DNA of 64,000 nucleotides, from the NCBI RefSeq assembly GCF_014649535.1, contig NZ_BMTF01000003.1, forward strand, positions 186,001-250,000, read 5' to 3'. Numbering within the stretch: position 1 is the first letter of the stretch; every line of letters starts with the position of its first letter. The DNA is from Streptomyces gelaticus. Lineage in GTDB: Bacteria > Actinomycetota > Actinomycetes > Streptomycetales > Streptomycetaceae. The position numbers were made by a program, and so were the translations under genes. Positions 59,960-64,000 of the stretch are shown here, piece after piece. The notes beneath the pieces were generated by a model, which saw nothing but the letters and a program-made list of their open reading frames with translations, was not told where the DNA came from and did not search any database.

Positions 59960-62158
59960 GTGTCGGAGCGGGTGCTGTCCGGGCGTTATCGGCTCGTCGA
60001 GCGGCTCGGTGCCGGAGGCATGGGGGTGGTGTGGCGGGCGGAGGACCTGGTGCTGCACCGCGAGGTCGCGGTGAAGACCGTGGCCGGGCCCGGTGTCACC
60101 GATGAGGCGGCCGAGCGTCTGGAGCGGGAGGCGCGGGCCGCGGCAGGGCTGTCCGAGAGCCCGCATGTGGTCACGGTCCACGACTTCGGCCGCGACGGCG
60201 ACACCCTGTACATCGTGATGGCCCTCGCCGCGGGGCGCCCGCTGGACCGTGTGCTCGCCGCCGATGGGCCACCGCCCCTGGTACGCGCCGTGGACTGGGT
60301 CCGCCAGGTGTGCGTCGCCCTGGAGGCCGCGCACGAGCGGGGCATCGTGCACCGGGACATCAAGCCGGCCAACGTGATGGTCGCCCCCGACGGCACGGTC
60401 CGCGTGCTCGACTTCGGCATCGCCTGGTTCCACCCCGACCTCGGCCTCGACCGGCTCAGCGGGGCCGGCGGCGTGCTGGGCAGTGCCCCGTGGATGTCCC
60501 CCGAGCAGGCGCACGGCGAGGAGGTCAGCCCGGCCTCCGACCTGTACTCGCTGGGCTGCCTGCTGTACCAATTCCTCACCGGAACCACGCCGTTCGGGGA
60601 CCGGGACGCCCTGGCACAGGTCGTCGCGCACGCCACCGAGACCCCCGACCGGCCTTCCGCCCACCGCCCCGGGCTGCCCGGCGAGCTGGACCAGCTGGTG
60701 GTGGAGCTGCTCGCCAAGTCCCCCGGGAACCGGCCGGCTTCGGCGGGCGAGACGGCGGCCCGCCTCGGCTCGGTGATGCGTCTCCTCGGGACCGAGGAGA
60801 CGACGGGGCGGCCTCCGGTGCCCCCGGCCGCGCCGCCCGCCCCGTCCCGGCGGCCCGAGCGGGGGAAGCAGCCGGTGAAGCGGCGGACCGTGCTGCTCGG
60901 AGCCTTCGGTGTCGTCGCTGTGGCGACGACCGCCGTGGTCGTCCCGAAGGCACTGCGGGAAGGGAACGACGGGGACGGCGGCTCACCCCGGACGAAGGCG
61001 CTCAAGCCGCGCTGGAAGAAGACGATCACCGGGCAGCCGACGGTCGAACCGGCGGGTCCGGTGGTCCTCGTGGGCGGCAATGACGAGCCGGTGGTGGCTT
61101 ACGACCTGCGCACCGGCGAAGAGCGCTGGCGCGCGGCGTCGGACGTCGACGACACGTATCCGATGTCCGACAGCACGCTGTACGTCACGGCGGGAAACGG
61201 GGGCGAACTCCGGGCCCTCGACCCCGCCACGGGGACGTCCCGGTGGACCTTCGCGCCGCTCGGCGACGACGACGTGACCAGCGGGGCGTTCCCGGTCCTG
61301 GTGCCCGAGTGCGTCTATGTGGGCCTGGGCCGGTACGTCTTCTCGTTGCACCACGCCACCGGCGAGGAGCGCTGGCGCCACGAACTGCCGGACGAGCTGG
61401 GCATGGTCACGGCTCTGGGGAAAGCTCCCGGGATACTGCTCGCCCGGGACAAGGAGCGCGCCTGGGTCGCGATCGGAGAGGTCGACGGGCGGCTGCTGTG
61501 GACATGGGACGGGAAGGGGGAGTGGACGAACCCCCCTTCCTATGTCGGCGAGGCCGACGGTCGTCTGTTCTTCGGGCTCGACAACGGCAGCCTGACCGCC
61601 GTCGACGCGACCAACGGCCAGGCCCTCCACACGCACAAGGACGGGGACAGGGCCCAGGTCATTCCCGAACACAAGCTCGTCCTGGGCACCCGGGGAAACG
61701 TGCGCGCATGGTCGGCCGTCGACGGCAAGCAGCTGTGGTCCGTCCCGGGCACCGGGGAACCCCTCGTCATCGGGGACACGGTGGTGATGTACGAGATCGC
61801 GGCGGACAAGAAGTCCAGCGGCACGCTGGCCGTGGACATACGCACCGGGAAGGAGCGGTGGCGCCACAAGGACCTGAGTGCGAACCTCGGCGGCATCCGC
61901 GGCGGAGCGCAGCCCGGGAAGCAACTCGTCCTCCTGGTCAACGAGAAGCACGGCACGCACCTGGTGCGCGTGGACGCGAAGACCGGGGCGCGCGGCCCGG
62001 TGTGCTCATTGCCGGACAAGGAGTTGCTGAGCGTCCGATGCGTCGGGGACACCGCCTACGCCCTGTGCGCCGACCGGCTGCCGGACCCCGGGAACCCGGA
62101 CGACCGGGGCCCGGAGCAGCGCCGCCTCCACGCCGTGGACCTCGCGGATCTGAAGTGA
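59960..62158 (+). CDS. Membrane Ser/Thr protein kinase with extracellular PQQ-repeat domain
   Basis: A 732-aa Hanks-type kinase. Kinase domain about 10-270: YRLVERLGAGGMGVVWRAED (P-loop), AVKTV (Lys), IVHRDIKPANVMVAPDGTVR (catalytic loop), DFGIAW, and GSAPWMSPEQA. A Pro-rich linker leads to one TM helix (about 308-328, RTVLLGAFGVVAVATTAVVV). The C-terminal 400 residues form PQQ/WD-like beta-propeller repeats (GEERWRAASD, TGKERWRHKDL). The sensor is presumably outside the cell. The start is GTG 59960, behind GGGGGAGGG. Confidence 0.92.
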   Translation: MSERVLSGRYRLVERLGAGGMGVVWRAEDLVLHREVAVKTVAGPGVTDEAAERLEREARAAAGLSESPHVVTVHDFGRDGDTLYIVMALAAGRPLDRVLAADGPPPLVRAVDWVRQVCVALEAAHERGIVHRDIKPANVMVAPDGTVRVLDFGIAWFHPDLGLDRLSGAGGVLGSAPWMSPEQAHGEEVSPASDLYSLGCLLYQFLTGTTPFGDRDALAQVVAHATETPDRPSAHRPGLPGELDQLVVELLAKSPGNRPASAGETAARLGSVMRLLGTEETTGRPPVPPAAPPAPSRRPERGKQPVKRRTVLLGAFGVVAVATTAVVVPKALREGNDGDGGSPRTKALKPRWKKTITGQPTVEPAGPVVLVGGNDEPVVAYDLRTGEERWRAASDVDDTYPMSDSTLYVTAGNGGELRALDPATGTSRWTFAPLGDDDVTSGAFPVLVPECVYVGLGRYVFSLHHATGEERWRHELPDELGMVTALGKAPGILLARDKERAWVAIGEVDGRLLWTWDGKGEWTNPPSYVGEADGRLFFGLDNGSLTAVDATNGQALHTHKDGDRAQVIPEHKLVLGTRGNVRAWSAVDGKQLWSVPGTGEPLVIGDTVVMYEIAADKKSSGTLAVDIRTGKERWRHKDLSANLGGIRGGAQPGKQLVLLVNEKHGTHLVRVDAKTGARGPVCSLPDKELLSVRCVGDTAYALCADRLPDPGNPDDRGPEQRRLHAVDLADLK

Positions 62159-62168
62159 GAGCAGAGCC

Positions 62169-62852
62169 TCACCCCTCGCCCGGCACCACCACCCCCGCCT
62201 CGTACGCGAAGATCACCGCCTGCGCCCGGTCCCGCAGGTCCAGCTTGGCCAGCACCCGGCCGATGTGCGTCTTCACCGTCTGCTCGGCCAGCACCAGCTT
62301 CCCCGCGATCTCCTGGTTGGACAGGCCCCGCGCGATCAGTTCGAGCACCTCCGTCTCGCGCGGAGTCAGCCCGTTCAGCCGCAGCGACTGGCCGCTGCGG
62401 GTGGCCCCGGTCGGGCCCTGCCGGGCGAAGTCCGCGATCAGACGGCGGGTCACGGACGGTGCGAGCAGCGCCTCGCCCGCCGCGACCACCCGCACCGCCG
62501 AGATCAGGTCGGCGGGCGGTGCGTCCTTCAGCAGGAAGCCGGACGCCCCGGCGCGCAGCGCCTCGTACACGTAGTCGTCCACGTCGAACGTGGTGAGCAT
62601 CAGGACCTTCGGCCGGTGCACCACTCCCGCCGGAGGGTTCAGCAGCTCGCGGGCCGCCGCCAGACCGTCCATCTCGGGCATCCGGACGTCCATCAGGACC
62701 ACGTCCGGATGGACGCTCCGGCTGACGTCGATGCCCCGGCGCCCGTCCGGTGCCTCACCGACCACGTCGATGTCGCTCTGCGCCGAGAGCAGCGCCGCGA
62801 ACCCCGCCCGCACCATGGCCTGGTCGTCGACGATGATCACGCGGATGGTCAA
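62169..62852 (-). CDS. NarL/LuxR-type response regulator
   Basis: A 227-aa regulator. A canonical receiver has VIIVDDQAMVRAGFAALLSA and the phospho-acceptor Asp in DVVLMDVRMPEMDGLAA. The LuxR HTH reads LTPRETEVLELIARGLSNQE then IAGKLVLAEQTVKTHIGRVL. The start is TTG 62852, overlapping the kinase stop in a TTGA arrangement with GGAGGA three bases upstream; GTG 62840 is an alternative. It contrasts with the two atypical receivers of the polyketide island. Confidence 0.93.
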   Translation of the reverse strand: MTIRVIIVDDQAMVRAGFAALLSAQSDIDVVGEAPDGRRGIDVSRSVHPDVVLMDVRMPEMDGLAAARELLNPPAGVVHRPKVLMLTTFDVDDYVYEALRAGASGFLLKDAPPADLISAVRVVAAGEALLAPSVTRRLIADFARQGPTGATRSGQSLRLNGLTPRETEVLELIARGLSNQEIAGKLVLAEQTVKTHIGRVLAKLDLRDRAQAVIFAYEAGVVVPGEG

Positions 62853-64000
62853 GAGTCCTCCGAAGCCTCGGGCGTGACAGGGGTCAGGGGCAGCCGTGCG
62901 GCCACCCGGAAGCCGCCGTCGGGCAGCGGTCCGGTGTCCAGCGTGCCGCCGGTCAACCGTACGCGTTCACGCATACCGACCAGGCCGTGCCCCGTCCCGG
63001 TCGTCTCCAGCGGCGAACCGGGGCGCTCCGCACGGTCGTTGACCACCAGGACGGTCAGATGCGCGCCCTCGGACGTGATGGACACCCGGGTCCGCGCACC
63101 GGGCGCGTGCCGGATCGCATTGGCCAGCGCCTCCTGCACGATCCGGTACGCCGACACATCCACCGCCTGCGGTACGTCGGGCAGCCGGGCCGGGAGCGAC
63201 AGCTCGGCCGGCAGCCCCGCCCGCACCGTCGCCTCCACCAGCTGCTGCACCCGGTCGAGGCCCGGCTGCGGTGCCCGCTCGCCCTCCGTGCCGTCGCTGC
63301 GCAACACCGTGAGCAGCCGCCGCATCTCCGTCAGCGACTCCCGCGCGCTCGCCGCTATCGCCCCGAACTCCTCACGGGCCTGCTCGGGCAGGTCGCTGAT
63401 CCGGTAGGGCGCGGAGTCGGCCTGGACCGTGATCACGGACATGTGGTGCGCGACCACGTCGTGCAGCTCACGGGCGATTCTGGCGCGCTCCTCCAGCAGC
63501 GTGCGCTGCGCCCGCTCGGCCTCGCTGATGGTCTCCTGCTCGGCGAGCCGGCGCTGTGCGTCGCCCCGTTCCCGGATCACCGCGCCGATCACCATGAGCA
63601 CCGCGCCGAACGCCGGGAGCAGCGCGGAGGTGCCGTTGCTGCGGTCCGTGCCGCCCAGGTGCAGGACCAGGCTCGCCACGGCGGTCAGCGCCCAGACGGA
63701 GACCACGGTCCGCCGGGTCTCGCGCAGCGCCACCGCCAGCATCACGAAGAGGTAGCAGATCAGCGTGGGCGGGGGCCACGGCCAGATGCCCTGCGGCGGG
63801 TCCGGGTACTCCAGCAGTACCAGCGCCCCCAGGATGTCCGCGGGGAAGATGATCCACCAGGCCTGCAACGGGCGGTGCGCCAGCATCAGCAGCGGCGCCG
63901 TCTGGGCGACGGTCAGCAGGCCCGCCAGTCCCTCGGCCAACCCGTATTCGTTGGTCAGCACATTGAGCGTGACCGGGACGAAGATCGCCCCGAGGGCGAA
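62849..64000 (-). CDS. Sensor histidine kinase (5' end outside window)
   Basis: The last 383 residues of a membrane kinase; the frame is open past base 64000. Hydrophobic helices (LGALVLLEYP, LICYLFVMLAVALRE) precede HisKA_3 ARIARELHDVVAHHMSVITV with the phospho-acceptor His, then HATPase_c with N-box VQEALANAIRHAPGAR, and G2 GHGLVGMRERVRLTGGTLDT. It is the partner of the overlapping response regulator. The GTG at 63961 is not taken as the start because coding sequence continues upstream (FALGAIFVPVTLN). Confidence 0.92.
   Translation of the reverse strand, partial: FALGAIFVPVTLNVLTNEYGLAEGLAGLLTVAQTAPLLMLAHRPLQAWWIIFPADILGALVLLEYPDPPQGIWPWPPPTLICYLFVMLAVALRETRRTVVSVWALTAVASLVLHLGGTDRSNGTSALLPAFGAVLMVIGAVIRERGDAQRRLAEQETISEAERAQRTLLEERARIARELHDVVAHHMSVITVQADSAPYRISDLPEQAREEFGAIAASARESLTEMRRLLTVLRSDGTEGERAPQPGLDRVQQLVEATVRAGLPAELSLPARLPDVPQAVDVSAYRIVQEALANAIRHAPGARTRVSITSEGAHLTVLVVNDRAERPGSPLETTGTGHGLVGMRERVRLTGGTLDTGPLPDGGFRVAARLPLTPVTPEASEDS

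Overview
The window is about 72% GC with strong GC bias at third codon positions, many GTG starts and GTGA/ATGA gene overlaps. It also carries a WhiJ/DUF397/anti-sigma triad, the FasR-type fatty acid locus, a streptomycete Mbl/MreB gene and a DUF3145 gene. Together these point to a Streptomyces chromosome. No tRNA, rRNA or CRISPR array was recognised by eye.

Left arm, 1-28.7 kb: core and near-core genes. It opens with a carboxyltransferase fragment and malonyl-CoA synthetase (matB), a frame-damaged MFS porter, an Lrp regulator, a GAF kinase-like protein and Mbl. Next come a hypothetical gene split by a 158-bp MITE-like element, a MarR/oxidoreductase/Ohr stress group, and transport, amine oxidase, beta-glucosidase, galM and lipoprotein genes. 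The fatty acid operon follows (fasR, fabD, fabH, acpP, fabF), with DUF3145 converging on it. Pirin, GNAT and an orphan DUF4157 protein precede the WhiJ-like triad. From memory, gene order resembles the S. coelicolor SCO2386-2391 and SCO2444-2451 segments.

Island, about 28.7-56.1 kb: a type II polyketide cluster of angucycline type. A unidirectional block (29.3-44.1 kb) encodes an O-methyltransferase, a PgaE-type hydroxylase, a TcmI-type cyclase, KS-alpha, KS-beta, ACP, ketoreductase and aromatase. It continues with a fused oxygenase/reductase, an SDR, acyl-CoA carboxylase beta and epsilon subunits, an exporter, an FMN reductase and a first didomain ABM oxygenase. After a terminator come a second ABM oxygenase, a SARP-NB-ARC activator, a further reductase and a hydrolase. 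The right part is regulatory and export: an atypical OmpR regulator, a DHA2 exporter, a TetR regulator with three matching operators, an SDR, a broken biotin carrier, an atypical LuxR regulator and a second C6-ketoreductase-like SDR. No glycosyltransferase is present, so a non-glycosylated, oxidatively rearranged angucycline is expected. The content resembles what I recall of the lugdunomycin (lug) cluster.

The island is bracketed by a 35-nt direct repeat (34/35 identical). It is the 3' end of the serine hydrolase gene lying at 56.1-56.9 kb, and at both ends it sits beside anti-sigma ATPase gene sequence. This is a likely footprint of insertion or duplication.

Right arm, 56.1-64 kb: the serine hydrolase, a MerR regulator with a 19-bp-spacer promoter coupled to an aldo/keto reductase, a secreted DUF1023-like hydrolase, a Ser/Thr kinase with a PQQ-repeat ectodomain, and a two-component pair that runs off the window edge.
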